Shown: positions 43,752 through 54,246 of the stretch, piece by piece
How the letters are laid out: each line of letters opens with the position of its first letter
Position numbering within the stretch: position 1 is the stretch's first letter
Source of the DNA: Sulfuricurvum sp.
GTDB lineage: Bacteria > Campylobacterota > Campylobacteria > Campylobacterales > Sulfurimonadaceae
Direction of reading: 5' to 3'
Assembly (NCBI GenBank): GCA_028714915.1
Contig: JAQTLL010000003.1
Location: forward strand, 248,001 to 312,000
DNA: 64,000 nt
The notes under the pieces: generated by a model
The model's database searches: none
What the model saw: the letters and a program-made list of their open reading frames with translations, nothing else
Told to the model about the DNA's origin: nothing
Translations under genes and position numbers: made by a program

Positions 43752-44962
43752 TAGGATACCTTTATTCTGGCAAATTTTCGTTTGCCGATTTGTACGACAT
43801 ACTCGCCTGTTTGTAATTGTAACTGCTCATCGTCTACTTTATCTTGGTTAATTTTAACAGAGCCTTGCTTAATGTCGCGCCGTGCTTGTGAGGTAGATGG
43901 ACTCAAAAGACAATCAACCAGTACTTTTGCAATCCAAATTGCCCCCTCAAAACTGTATTCATCCATTTCGGTAGGAATTTCACTTTGGGCATGAACACGC
44001 TGAAACTCTTCACCGGCACTTACCGCTTCTGCCGTTGTGTGAAAACGCGCCGTAATCTCAATTGCCAATGCCTCTTTTACTTTTTTCGGATGCAACGAGC
44101 CATCCGCCACCCCAGCTTTTAACGCTTCAATCTCGCTCAAAGAAAGGGTACTTAGAAGCTCGTAATATCGCCACATCAATGTATCGCTGATACTTAAAAT
44201 CTTTCCATACATCTCATTGGGTTCATCCGCAACTGCAATATAATTTCCCAAGCTCTTGGACATTTTTTGCACTCCGTCAAGCCCTTCGAGAATCGGCATC
44301 ATAAGAATAGCTTGCTCTTTGCCCACTTGATACGCCCTCTGAAGATGACGTCCCATCAAAAGATTAAACTTTTGATCTGTCCCTCCGATTTCAATATCAC
44401 TTTTGAGATGAACACTGTCATACCCTTGGAGAAGAGGATACAAAAACTCACTAATTGATATAGAAATTCCCGCTTTATGCCTCTTATCAAAATCATCACG
44501 CTCCAACATACGCGCCACATTAAACGTTGTGGTGAGCTCCAACATTCCTGTAGCCCCTAATGGATTAATCCAATCAGCATTGAAAACAACCGTCGTTTTT
44601 TCAGGATCAAGAATTTTGAAAACTTGTGTTTTATAGCTTTGTGCATTCTCCTCTATTTGAGCCGGAAGAAGTTTTTTACGTGTTTCACTTTTACCCGTAG
44701 GATCGCCGATTTGTGCCGTAAAATCACCAATCAAAAATTGAATATGTGCACCGTATTTTTGAAATGCAGCCAATTTTTGCAGCAATACAGTATGTCCCAA
44801 ATGCAAATCAGGGGCAGTAGGATCGAAGCCCGCTTTGACCGTATAGGTTTCCCCTTTTTCAAAATATGCTTTTAAAAGAGTCGTGATACGTGCTTCATCG
44901 ATAATTTCAGCTGTTCCACGGGCAATCTCACGCAATGCGTCTTGTATTTGTTTTTCACTCAT
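43751..44962 (-). CDS. tyrS: tyrosyl-tRNA synthetase
   Basis: Class Ic synthetase. The 403 residues have HIGH-like PDLHLGHTVLLQK, FNADWINPLG, the TyrRS binding segment ADFTAQIGDP (as GDFTAQIGDPTGKSE), IGGTDQKFNLLMGR, KMSKSLGN, and a C-terminal S4 RNA-binding domain (STSQARRDIKQGSVKINQDK). It is the second TyrRS (TyrZ-like) branch by length. Three bases behind spoT. Confidence 0.97.
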   Translation of the reverse strand: MSEKQIQDALREIARGTAEIIDEARITTLLKAYFEKGETYTVKAGFDPTAPDLHLGHTVLLQKLAAFQKYGAHIQFLIGDFTAQIGDPTGKSETRKKLLPAQIEENAQSYKTQVFKILDPEKTTVVFNADWINPLGATGMLELTTTFNVARMLERDDFDKRHKAGISISISEFLYPLLQGYDSVHLKSDIEIGGTDQKFNLLMGRHLQRAYQVGKEQAILMMPILEGLDGVQKMSKSLGNYIAVADEPNEMYGKILSISDTLMWRYYELLSTLSLSEIEALKAGVADGSLHPKKVKEALAIEITARFHTTAEAVSAGEEFQRVHAQSEIPTEMDEYSFEGAIWIAKVLVDCLLSPSTSQARRDIKQGSVKINQDKVDDEQLQLQTGEYVVQIGKRKFARIKVS

Positions 44963-44965
44963 TAT

Positions 44966-47131
44966 TTATCCTTGGCTTCGGTACGCGTCATCGGTCCGAA
45001 AAAATTGTATTATTTTCCCTTTTTTATCGAGTTTTGAACGCAGTCGGTTTAAATCTCGCTCCAACGTTTGAAACTCCATTTCGCAATATTGGGTATGTTC
45101 TGATTTTGCTTTTCCCAGTTCAATACTCTCAATATCAGCTCCCATTTTTGCCATATAGGTGAGCAAATCAGCAAGCGAGCCTTTCGCATTTGCCATACTG
45201 ATAATCAGATGGTAACGACTGAAATGTTGCTGTTTCCACTGCACAAATACCATCGGCTGATGCTCATCAATCATTAAGCTTGCATGCTTGCACATCTTGT
45301 GATGAATATGCGCTTTCCCCTCTTGCAAAAACGCCACGATTTCATCACCCGATTTTGGATGACAGCAATAATCAAAGACCGCATCCGAAATATTTTGATT
45401 TGAAAGTACCTCAATAGAGCTAAAAAGGAAAGATTTTAATTTGAAACGATCACGTGTCCAAAATCCTCCAAAACGGCTGCTCTCCTGCATTGCTTCTTTG
45501 ATACGGTTGAGTACTTCTTTGAAAAAATCAAGCTCGCGAGGGATACGATACCATTGATCTGAAAGCTCTACTTTTTCTAAAACTTCGTGCACTTTGTCCG
45601 CAGGCAAGCGGAGAATCGTTGAAAGAATATTTACTCCGCTCTCATGATCTATCGCACGTATACGCCCATTACAATTGGCACGCATACTCGATTTTGCTCG
45701 TGAGGTTTTCACCGTATCAATCCACGTACATCGTGTGATTTTTTTTCTATCAGGAGCCGTGATAATCCGGACAACATCCCCATTATGAAGCTCAGAGAGG
45801 AGGCTCGCTTTTTCTTTATTAATCATCCCCCCCTCGGCACTGTCTCCTACTTCGGAATGAATGGCGTACGCAAAATCAAGCGCCACTGCTCCACGCGGGA
45901 GGGTAAAGGCTTTTCCTTTGGGAGAAAAAACCGTTATGTCTTCGCTGTACAGATCGTTTTTAATCAACTCATAAAAAGCTTCAACGGATTCATTTTGGTA
46001 TTGAAGATTATGAAGCCAATCAAGGCTGATGGCATTGTTTCCGCCGCTTTTGTATTTCCAGTGCGCCGCGACACCAAGCTCTGCCGTCGCATGCATCTCA
46101 ATAGTGCGAATCTGCACTTCAAAAATAGCACTCTCATCAAATACAGTCGTGTGAAGCGTCTGATAGCCGTTCTCTTTTGGAATAGCAATGTAATCTTTGA
46201 AGCGTGCACTCAAAGGCTGAAAGTTAAGATGTACCATCCCCAAAACTTTATAACAGTCAATCGGATTTTTGACCAAAATACGAACGGCTAAAAGATCAAG
46301 AATTTCATCAATACTGATCCCCTTACGCTGCATTTTCAGATAAATTGAATAATCATGTTTTACACGGCTCAAAATCTCAAAATCGTCTTGACACATTCCA
46401 TTGGAGAGTAAAATTTGGGTTAATTTTTCACAAAAATCACTCAATCGTTCATTAATCGAGCGAAAGTTTTCGGCTAAATAGCTCTCAATAGCAAGCTTAT
46501 CTTCGATAAAAAGATATTTAAAACTCAAATCTTCCAAAAGGTTTTTAAGAAAAGAGATTCCTAAACGGTGAGCAATGGGAGCATAAACAACCAATGTCTC
46601 TTCTGCAATTCGATGCTGTTTAGCAGGTGTCAGCGCATCAAGGGTAAGCATATTGTGAAGTCTATCGCACAGTTTGACGACCAATACACGAACATCTTCG
46701 ATGGAAGCAAGAAGCATTTTACGAAACGTAAGAGCGGAAACAACCAGTTTTTGATCGGAGTGAGAAGGGATAAGTTCCGCATCGCGAATCATATCGATTT
46801 TCGTCAATCCCTCAACCAAATGGGCAACATCAGCCCCATAATCAAAACCTATCTCTTCAATAGTAATAATCGTATCTTCGACCACATCATGCAAGAGTGC
46901 CGCAATCACCATCGCTTCATCACCGGTGAGTTCAGCAACAATACTGGCAACTAAAATAGGATGAACGATATAAGGCTCACCGCTTTTACGACACTGACCC
47001 GCATGGGCGTCAGAGGCTAGTGTAAAGGCTTGTTCAAGAAGGGGGGAAGAGGGGATACGAGAACGAAGGTACGTAACGGCACTTTCAACATCATTGATTT
47101 TTTTAATGTTTTCAATATCTATCTGGCTCAA
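44966..47131 (-). CDS. spoT: bifunctional (p)ppGpp synthetase/hydrolase
   Basis: Alarmone synthesis and breakdown in the stringent response; one such long Rsh is the norm in Campylobacterota. The 721-residue protein has the HD hydrolase domain (ALLHDVVEDT, VVKLCDRLHNMLT), the synthetase domain (RVKHDYSIYLKMQRKG, DLLAVRILV, NGYQTLHTTV), a TGS domain (DITVFSPKGKAFTLP), and a C-terminal ACT-like region (SMANAKGSLADLLTYMA). All HD and synthetase motifs appear intact, so it should be bifunctional. Member of the rpoZ-spoT-tyrS-nmo-amidase run. Confidence 0.96.
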   Translation of the reverse strand: MSQIDIENIKKINDVESAVTYLRSRIPSSPLLEQAFTLASDAHAGQCRKSGEPYIVHPILVASIVAELTGDEAMVIAALLHDVVEDTIITIEEIGFDYGADVAHLVEGLTKIDMIRDAELIPSHSDQKLVVSALTFRKMLLASIEDVRVLVVKLCDRLHNMLTLDALTPAKQHRIAEETLVVYAPIAHRLGISFLKNLLEDLSFKYLFIEDKLAIESYLAENFRSINERLSDFCEKLTQILLSNGMCQDDFEILSRVKHDYSIYLKMQRKGISIDEILDLLAVRILVKNPIDCYKVLGMVHLNFQPLSARFKDYIAIPKENGYQTLHTTVFDESAIFEVQIRTIEMHATAELGVAAHWKYKSGGNNAISLDWLHNLQYQNESVEAFYELIKNDLYSEDITVFSPKGKAFTLPRGAVALDFAYAIHSEVGDSAEGGMINKEKASLLSELHNGDVVRIITAPDRKKITRCTWIDTVKTSRAKSSMRANCNGRIRAIDHESGVNILSTILRLPADKVHEVLEKVELSDQWYRIPRELDFFKEVLNRIKEAMQESSRFGGFWTRDRFKLKSFLFSSIEVLSNQNISDAVFDYCCHPKSGDEIVAFLQEGKAHIHHKMCKHASLMIDEHQPMVFVQWKQQHFSRYHLIISMANAKGSLADLLTYMAKMGADIESIELGKAKSEHTQYCEMEFQTLERDLNRLRSKLDKKGKIIQFFRTDDAYRSQG

Positions 47132-47152
47132 TGATGTAACTTTGTGAGGAAA

Positions 47153-47368
47153 TTAGGCTTTATCTACAAAACCTTTGATGGTAATATGCCCCTCGGCAAT
47201 CTCCATCAAAGCAACATCTGCAGCTTTTGCTTTTTTCAAATCAACATTAAGCTTTGTTGATGCACCATTTTGAAGCTGCTCTGAGCGTTTTGCTACGGCT
47301 AATGCCAACTGATAACGGTCAATATTTGCCGTCTCTAATGCTTTTGCAGTTAATTGTTCAAGTCTCAT
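47153..47368 (-). CDS. rpoZ: RNA polymerase omega subunit
   Basis: Small subunit that aids assembly of RNA polymerase and, in many bacteria, ppGpp response. The 71-residue product has the omega start MRLEQLTAKALETANIDRYQ and the core LALAVAKRSEQL. Lies between pyrH and spoT, the same order as Campylobacter jejuni Cj1272c-Cj1274c. Confidence 0.95.
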   Translation of the reverse strand: MRLEQLTAKALETANIDRYQLALAVAKRSEQLQNGASTKLNVDLKKAKAADVALMEIAEGHITIKGFVDKA

Positions 47369-47390
47369 CTAGTATCCTTATATCTAAAAT

Positions 47391-48113
<723 letters not shown>

Positions 48114-48194
48114 TCATTATTGGAAGTATTATACTTTATTGTCGCTTTAAGGTTGCTTTGACTAAGATTTGATTTTACCTGACAAAGGAAATCT

Positions 48195-49514
48195 GTGGAA
48201 CTTTTGACTTTTTTTGAGAAATGGTGGAGCTCGATAAAAGCACCGACAATCCCCCATTATGGCAGAAGTATCCATGCCCTTCCCAATCCAAAAGAACAGG
48301 AGCTCTTTGATTTATCTGCAACCGCATTTAGTGCTAACGATATACTCTTGGGCTATCGCTACTTTTTGGAATCACTTCAACACTCTGATGATCCAAAACA
48401 CTTAGAACTCAACATCAATTCCGACACAATCACATTTAAACTGATGCAAGGAAGTGCCCTTATTCATGGTCAAGTAACCGAAAAGGAATTTAAAGCGTAT
48501 GCCCAAATCGCTCAGGCATCCGTACTTCATGTTGCGATGAAACGGCGCTTTTTGGAACGAAATTTTCAACTCACATATTGTCATTTTAGCCAAAACGATG
48601 ACATAATTACTCTGGGCATCAAGTTTCGTAATACTACTATCACCCCGCAAAAAATCTTTTTCCCTTTGCGAGAACTTGCCCTTAATGCTGATTTTGAAAA
48701 AGAGTTTATTGCCAGTGAATTTGAGGCATCGGCACTTCTCGAATATGACCATCTAACCGCTCTTGATCACCCTAAGCTTCATTTCTATTATAGCACCATG
48801 CACGAATGGATAGCAACAACCAAATCAAGCTTGGTAGGCTTGCTGTCCAACGATAACAATGGTATGGCATCCTTTAGCTATCTCGCATTGTTACTTCAAA
48901 TCGATTATCTCCTCATTCCCCATAAAAAAATGGCAAAAGATATTAATGAAAAAATCAATGTCTATTTTATGGAGGATGAAAAACTTACACAAGACAAGAA
49001 CAGCGACTTAGAGAGCTATCTTGATGAGCTTGAAGCCATGAGTTTTGAGACATTTTCAACCCAATTTTACAGCGCTCCTACTACCTTTTCCCCATTTGAT
49101 CAGGCAATGCACGATGATATTGCAGAATTTATCGATGAATCTTTAGCCAAAGTACGTTGGTACAAAAACAACCACATCAACTATGTTATTACCACCATTT
49201 ACCGCTACATTGCCCTTTATATTCTCTTCAACTACGGAGTCCATCCCTCATTGCGAGCGTTATTTCATCTGCATATTCAAATCTATGCTTCAGATTTTTT
49301 TGCCGCCCTTGGAGAAACCACCCTCTACGATAGTACACTAAAAGTATTTCAAAAAAAATCCATCTCAGATGCCATTGATACAGCATTGGCACCCTACCAA
49401 AAGCGTTACAAAAATCTTCGCAACTTTGCCAATGAACTCAACTACAGCGATCTTGATCACTTCAGCCAAAGCTTCTATCTCCAAGTCAAAAATCTTGATT
49501 ATCAGGAGCTTTAG
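48195..49514 (+). CDS. protein of unknown function coupled to a trypsin-like protease
   Basis: A 439-residue soluble protein I do not recognise. It starts with GTG at 48195 (AAGGA five bases upstream). No signal peptide or transmembrane helix; sequence is rich in aromatic and acidic residues, with an N-terminal alpha/beta half (LNINSDTITFKLMQGSALIH, ITLGIKFRNTTI) and a helical C-terminal half (YVITTIYRYIALYILFNYG, YLDELEAMSFETFSTQFY). Only 3 bases precede the next gene, so both are surely co-expressed. Role may be as substrate, adaptor or partner of the protease. Confidence 0.75.
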   Translation: MELLTFFEKWWSSIKAPTIPHYGRSIHALPNPKEQELFDLSATAFSANDILLGYRYFLESLQHSDDPKHLELNINSDTITFKLMQGSALIHGQVTEKEFKAYAQIAQASVLHVAMKRRFLERNFQLTYCHFSQNDDIITLGIKFRNTTITPQKIFFPLRELALNADFEKEFIASEFEASALLEYDHLTALDHPKLHFYYSTMHEWIATTKSSLVGLLSNDNNGMASFSYLALLLQIDYLLIPHKKMAKDINEKINVYFMEDEKLTQDKNSDLESYLDELEAMSFETFSTQFYSAPTTFSPFDQAMHDDIAEFIDESLAKVRWYKNNHINYVITTIYRYIALYILFNYGVHPSLRALFHLHIQIYASDFFAALGETTLYDSTLKVFQKKSISDAIDTALAPYQKRYKNLRNFANELNYSDLDHFSQSFYLQVKNLDYQEL

Positions 49515-49517
49515 ACA

Positions 49518-50615
49518 ATGAAACAACTCACCCAAAAAACACTGGAAACTTCTATCGAAAGCATCGTGCAAATCATGACTCCCTACGCAACAGGAAGCGG
49601 TTTTATCATCGGTGATTTGATTATTACCAATTCTCACGTCACAGGTGGGTTAAAAGAGGTAATCATCAGCACAAAAACACTTCCGCGAACAATTGGGCAC
49701 GTTGTCTATGATGATGCAGGATACGATTTGGCATTTATCCGCTCCCCCTCTCCCATACGCCCCAACCATCCCTTAAAACTTTGCAGCACCTCCATTAACG
49801 ATGGGGATACGGTTATCGCTATTGGTCATCCATACGGGCTTAACTACTCCACGACTGAAGGAATTATCTCCAAAGCAATACGGTTGCAAGGAGAGACGGA
49901 ATACATCCAATTCGATGCGGCCATCAACCCCGGAAACAGCGGAGGGCCTTTGTTGAACGAAGCGGGTGAAGTCATAGGGGTAAACACCTTTATTATCCAA
50001 AACTCAAACAATCTCGGCTTTGCCCTCCCTTATTATCTTCTCCAAGAAGCATTGGATGGCTTTTTAGCTCTTAATGCAATCGATATACTCCGTTGCGTAT
50101 CGTGCAAAAATCTAATTCTAGAACCCTCTATACAAAATGATTATTGTCCAAAATGCGGTATAAAACTCGATGTCGCAAAACGCCGTCGGGAAGGATACAA
50201 ACCATCAGGGGTTGTTGCTTTGCTCGAAAAAATACTGGAAAAACTGGAGATTAATGTCACCCTCTCCAGACGCAGCCAGCGAAGTTGGCGATTTGAATCG
50301 GGAACTTCCCGTTTTGACATCAATTATTATGATAATGGAGTCGTTATCGCAGAGTGTGCAGTGTGTCGAATACCGCAAGAAAATATTGATAATTTATACG
50401 ACTTTTTATTGAATGAAAATGGTGCTTTGGAAAATCTACGCCTCGCAATCGATCAAAACAGTGTCTATCTCTCCTACGTTATTATTGATACTTCTTTGAC
50501 ACAAGAAGATGGCGAGCACACATTGAAAGCGTTGTATACACTCGCCCCAAAGTATCAAAAAAATCTTATTGATAACTTCAAAGCGCTTGAACCTAAATTT
50601 GATGAGTTTGAATAA
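49518..50615 (+). CDS. cytoplasmic S1C trypsin-like protease with zinc ribbon and T3S-chaperone-like domain
   Basis: A 365-residue protease without signal peptide. Residues about 10-190 are a chymotrypsin-fold domain with intact triad: ITNSHVTGG (His), AGYDLAFIRS (Asp), NPGNSGGPLLNE (Ser), and GFALPYYLL at the end, as in HtrA, but no PDZ domain. Residues about 194-216 form a zinc ribbon (RCVSCKNL and YCPKCGIKL). Residues about 225-350 resemble the YbjN/CesT-type secretion-chaperone fold (WRFESGTSRFDINYYDNGVV). This order of domains is uncommon in my knowledge. Overlaps the DUF502 gene tail-to-tail by 23 bases. Confidence 0.8.
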   Translation: MKQLTQKTLETSIESIVQIMTPYATGSGFIIGDLIITNSHVTGGLKEVIISTKTLPRTIGHVVYDDAGYDLAFIRSPSPIRPNHPLKLCSTSINDGDTVIAIGHPYGLNYSTTEGIISKAIRLQGETEYIQFDAAINPGNSGGPLLNEAGEVIGVNTFIIQNSNNLGFALPYYLLQEALDGFLALNAIDILRCVSCKNLILEPSIQNDYCPKCGIKLDVAKRRREGYKPSGVVALLEKILEKLEINVTLSRRSQRSWRFESGTSRFDINYYDNGVVIAECAVCRIPQENIDNLYDFLLNENGALENLRLAIDQNSVYLSYVIIDTSLTQEDGEHTLKALYTLAPKYQKNLIDNFKALEPKFDEFE

Positions 50616-51198
50616 GCTTTGACACTTCCTCTTTTTGGGGAAAATCAGCTCCCATACTGATGATAAATGATGATGCCTCTTGAAGCGTAAGGGTTGTTTT
50701 TTTAATCATTACTTCATCCACAAGCACCGTATAACCGCTAGTAGGATTCGGAGAGGTGGGGATAAATAAAACACAAATATTTTCATGGCGGTTTAGCAGA
50801 TAAGCAGGCACCCAAACATTTTCTTTGGGATATTCAACCAAAACAACCTCTTTTTTTGTCCCGTCTTCTCCCCCTGAGAGCATTGCAGCGAGTTTTTTGG
50901 AAACCGAATAGACCGAGCGAATCGCAGGGATTTTTTCAAAAGTACTGTCAATCATCGAAACAAAAATAGAACGTCCGTATTTTTCAATCGAAAAACCAAG
51001 CAGTGCAAAAACTCCAATCACCCCGACCATAAGTGTCATCGTTATCCCAAAGGAGTTAGTATAATCATGCAAAGAGAAATAAGCGCTAACTCCCAAATTT
51101 TTTAAATAATTAACAACGGTCAACACTAAAATAAGAGGGAACAATGATAATGCTCCCACAAAAATATAGCGAAATAACAGCTTGGCTTTTGAGCCCAT
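50593..51198 (-). CDS. DUF502-family membrane protein
   Basis: Probable inner-membrane protein of unknown function. Starting at 51198 (MGSKAKLLFRYIF; an ATG two codons upstream, at 51204, is the alternative) it is 201 residues with two membrane helices (about 8-30 and 50-72), then the DUF502 pattern IPAIRSVYSVSKKLAAMLSG and VLFIPTSPNPTSGYTVLV. Single gene, divergent from prlC. Its 3' end overlaps the preceding plus-strand gene by 23 bases. Confidence 0.88.
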   Translation of the reverse strand: MGSKAKLLFRYIFVGALSLFPLILVLTVVNYLKNLGVSAYFSLHDYTNSFGITMTLMVGVIGVFALLGFSIEKYGRSIFVSMIDSTFEKIPAIRSVYSVSKKLAAMLSGGEDGTKKEVVLVEYPKENVWVPAYLLNRHENICVLFIPTSPNPTSGYTVLVDEVMIKKTTLTLQEASSFIISMGADFPQKEEVSKLIQTHQI

Positions 51199-51283
51199 AA
51201 ACATCCTTTTATGACAAATTGCAATATTATAGAGTACATTTCAAAATAGTTCACTACAATAACATACTTTTACAGGAGAACCT

Positions 51284-53239
51284 ATGCAGCCTTTTAGCAA
51301 TTTTAGCCTCAATTTAGAAACATTTGTGGATGATTTAAATACTCTTATCGAAAAAAACCACAAAACCATCGCAACTTTACTCGATATTCACGATAAAACC
51401 TACGCTAATTTTATCCGTCCGTTTGATTTTATGGAAGAGGAAATGGAGCTTTTATTTACTCCTCTTTCGCATATCAATGCCGTTAACAATTCAGAGACAA
51501 GTCAAAAAGTGTATGCGGATGCGCTCCCGATACTCACCGATTATTCGACGTTTGTAGGGCAAAATCTCGCCATTTATGATGCTTTCAAAGAAGTTAAAGC
51601 AAATGAATATATCTCTTTAAATCTGGAACAACAACGAATTTTGGATCTCAACATTCTCCATTTTGAACTCGCAGGAGCCCATTTGGATGACGTATCCAAA
51701 GAGCGTTTAGCCGTGATTAATCTTCGTAAAAGCACTCTCAGCAATGACTTTTCTCAAAATGTTTTGGATGCTACGAATGCATACGAAAAAATCATCACAG
51801 ATCCCGCCGATATTGTCGGAATTCCTGCTGGAGATTTAGAAGATGCACGATTCGAGGAAGAGGGAGTTACAAAATATCGTTTCACCCTCCAAATGCCCTC
51901 GTATATCTCGTACATGACCTACGGACAAAATCGCTCCATCCGTGAAGAACTTTACAAAGCATATACTACACGAGCACCTCAAAACGGTGAAATAATTGAT
52001 GAACTGATGGCTTTGCGTCATGAAATGGCACAACTTTTAGGATTTGAAAGTTACTCTGAATATTCTCTTGCCTCCAAAATGGCACCCGATACAGCAAGCG
52101 TTTTAAAATTTTTAAATAACCTTGCCCTTATCTCTCGGGCACAAGCCGAACGGGAAGTGGATGAACTTCGCAGTATTGCAAAAGGAATCGATTTGCAAAG
52201 CTATGACACTGCCTACTATGGTGAAATTCTTAAAAAAGCGCAGTACGATATTGATGAGGAAGAGTATCGTCCCTACTTTGAGCAAAACAGTGTTATGAAC
52301 GGTATGTTTGATTTTTTACACCAAATATTTGGGATTTCATTTGTAAATGTCCAAGCACCTCTTTGGGATGAAAAAGCGAGTGCTTATGATGTCTATGATG
52401 ATGACATACTGCGTGCACGAATTTATTTCGATCTTGAAGCCCGTAAAAACAAACGCGGCGGGGCATGGATGCACAATTTTCAAACCCATTGTGAAGATAC
52501 TGCAGGAGAAACTCACCTCCCCAGTGCCTTTGTCGTTTGTAATTTTCCTCCCTCAAGTCCAACTTCTCCCTCACTGCTGCGACACGATGATGTCGTTACC
52601 CTCTTTCACGAGATGGGGCATACCATTCATCATATTTTAAGTAAAGTACGTGAACACGGAGTAAGCGGTGTTAATGGCGTCGAATGGGATGCAGTCGAAT
52701 TTCCTTCTCAATTTCTCGAAAATTTCGCATACGAACCTAAAGTACTAAAGCTTTTTGCCAAACATCACCAAAGCAGTGAAGTCCTCAGTGATGAGATGAT
52801 TGCCAAACTCATTCGTGCTAAAAATTTCCAAAGTGCCCTCTTTATGCTTCGTCAGCTAGAATTTTCCCTTTTTGATTTAGAGCTTCACTCAAAACTGTAT
52901 CAAGGAGATGAAATTCAATCCCTCATTGATTCCATCAGAGAACGAACATCTCTCATCAAACCGCCTGCTTACAATAAATTTCAAAACGGCTTTAGTCATA
53001 TCTTCAGCGGTGGATACAGTGCGGGATATTACAGCTACAAGTGGGCAGAAGTTCTTAGTGCTGATGCGTATTACGCAATTGTGGATGAGGAAATTTTTGG
53101 TTCCAGCCTCGCCCAAAAATACAAAGAAATCATCCTTGGAAAAGGGGGTAGTCAAAGTATGCAAGAGCTTTTTGTAGAGATGATGGGACGTGAATGTGAG
53201 AGTAAAAATCTATTACGTCTCAATGGAATCGAGGAATGA
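51284..53239 (+). CDS. prlC: M3-family oligopeptidase (oligopeptidase A type)
   Basis: Cytosolic zinc endopeptidase that degrades oligopeptides. The 651-residue protein has the HExxH zinc site in TLFHEMGHTIHHIL, the third ligand segment VEFPSQFLENFAY, and the M3 C-terminal region FQNGFSHIFSGGYSAGYYSYK. Length agrees with PrlC/OpdA (about 680). Overlaps the next gene by ATGA. Confidence 0.95.
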   Translation: MQPFSNFSLNLETFVDDLNTLIEKNHKTIATLLDIHDKTYANFIRPFDFMEEEMELLFTPLSHINAVNNSETSQKVYADALPILTDYSTFVGQNLAIYDAFKEVKANEYISLNLEQQRILDLNILHFELAGAHLDDVSKERLAVINLRKSTLSNDFSQNVLDATNAYEKIITDPADIVGIPAGDLEDARFEEEGVTKYRFTLQMPSYISYMTYGQNRSIREELYKAYTTRAPQNGEIIDELMALRHEMAQLLGFESYSEYSLASKMAPDTASVLKFLNNLALISRAQAEREVDELRSIAKGIDLQSYDTAYYGEILKKAQYDIDEEEYRPYFEQNSVMNGMFDFLHQIFGISFVNVQAPLWDEKASAYDVYDDDILRARIYFDLEARKNKRGGAWMHNFQTHCEDTAGETHLPSAFVVCNFPPSSPTSPSLLRHDDVVTLFHEMGHTIHHILSKVREHGVSGVNGVEWDAVEFPSQFLENFAYEPKVLKLFAKHHQSSEVLSDEMIAKLIRAKNFQSALFMLRQLEFSLFDLELHSKLYQGDEIQSLIDSIRERTSLIKPPAYNKFQNGFSHIFSGGYSAGYYSYKWAEVLSADAYYAIVDEEIFGSSLAQKYKEIILGKGGSQSMQELFVEMMGRECESKNLLRLNGIEE

Positions 53240-54246
53240 AAGGTGTTTGGCTGTTACTCATCACATTAACATTTTTGGGAGGAACTGAAGTGAAAATCGG
53301 ATCGTATAATGTTGAGAATTTGTTCGATATGAATGACGATGGAACAGAATATGAGCAATATATTCCCAATACATCATGGGGATGGTCCGAAGAGATGCAT
53401 CGGATAAAATTACACAATACTGCACAAGTTATTAAAGATATGGGTGCTGATGTCATAGGTCTGCAAGAAATCGAATCAGAAACTGTCCTCAAAGAACTAA
53501 AAGCCGAACTTAACCGTCAAGGGATATATTACCCCCATTATGCTTTTTCACGAACCAAAAATACGAGTGTTTCTGTTGCCATCCTCAGTAAATATCCCAT
53601 TATAAGTGCCCTCAGCCATCCCGTAAGTGCGAGTCGTGAATTCAGAGATATTCTTGAAGCAAAAATCGCTATTAATGGCAAAACTCTTCGTATTTTTGTC
53701 AACCATTGGAAGTCCAAAAGTGGTCCTGAGAGCATGCGTATTCAGAGTGCAAAAGTATTAAAAAAACGACTGGATGAGCTGAACGAAGATGAACCGTACG
53801 TATTACTGGGAGATTTTAACTCCCACTATGAAGAGTATCGAACGTTTATAAAGAGCAGAAAACATAATGACACAGATGGGATTACAGGAATTAACCATAT
53901 CCTTAAAACCATTGATGAAGAGGGTAATCCCACTCTCATAAGCAGCCTCAAAGAGTGCGATGACTGTAGCTATAATCTATGGTATGAACTCCCACAAGAG
54001 CAGCGCTGGAGTCATGAATACAAAGGTGGACACGAAGCACTCGACAATATGATAATCTCTCCCTCGCTTGCAGATGGCAAAGGGGTTGAATATGTCCGAG
54101 GAAGTTTTGAAAAATTTGAAGCACCCTATCTTTTTGAGAAGGGAAAACCGTATCGCTGGCAACAATCACGAAAATTTCCCAAGCACCATTTAGGTGAAGG
54201 ATATTCTGATCATTTGCCTATCTTTGCAAAATTTAACGTTCGCTAG
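53236..54246 (+). CDS. exported endonuclease/exonuclease/phosphatase-family protein
   Basis: Metal-dependent phosphodiesterase or nuclease of the EEP superfamily. The 336 residues begin with a short signal-like hydrophobic segment (MKGVWLLLITLTFLGG), then KIGSYNVENLF, VIGLQEIES (catalytic Glu), NHWKSK (His), VLLGDFNSH (DxN), and GYSDHLPIFA (DH). All active-site motifs are present. Substrate unknown: extracellular DNA is possible for exported members. Overlaps prlC (ATGA) and, at its 3' end, ung by 14 bases. Confidence 0.88.
   Translation: MKGVWLLLITLTFLGGTEVKIGSYNVENLFDMNDDGTEYEQYIPNTSWGWSEEMHRIKLHNTAQVIKDMGADVIGLQEIESETVLKELKAELNRQGIYYPHYAFSRTKNTSVSVAILSKYPIISALSHPVSASREFRDILEAKIAINGKTLRIFVNHWKSKSGPESMRIQSAKVLKKRLDELNEDEPYVLLGDFNSHYEEYRTFIKSRKHNDTDGITGINHILKTIDEEGNPTLISSLKECDDCSYNLWYELPQEQRWSHEYKGGHEALDNMIISPSLADGKGVEYVRGSFEKFEAPYLFEKGKPYRWQQSRKFPKHHLGEGYSDHLPIFAKFNVR

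Noticed and set aside
45785..46291. 168-codon plus-strand frame within spoT
   Set aside because: It is opposite to a complete, conserved SpoT frame and shows no recognisable domain.
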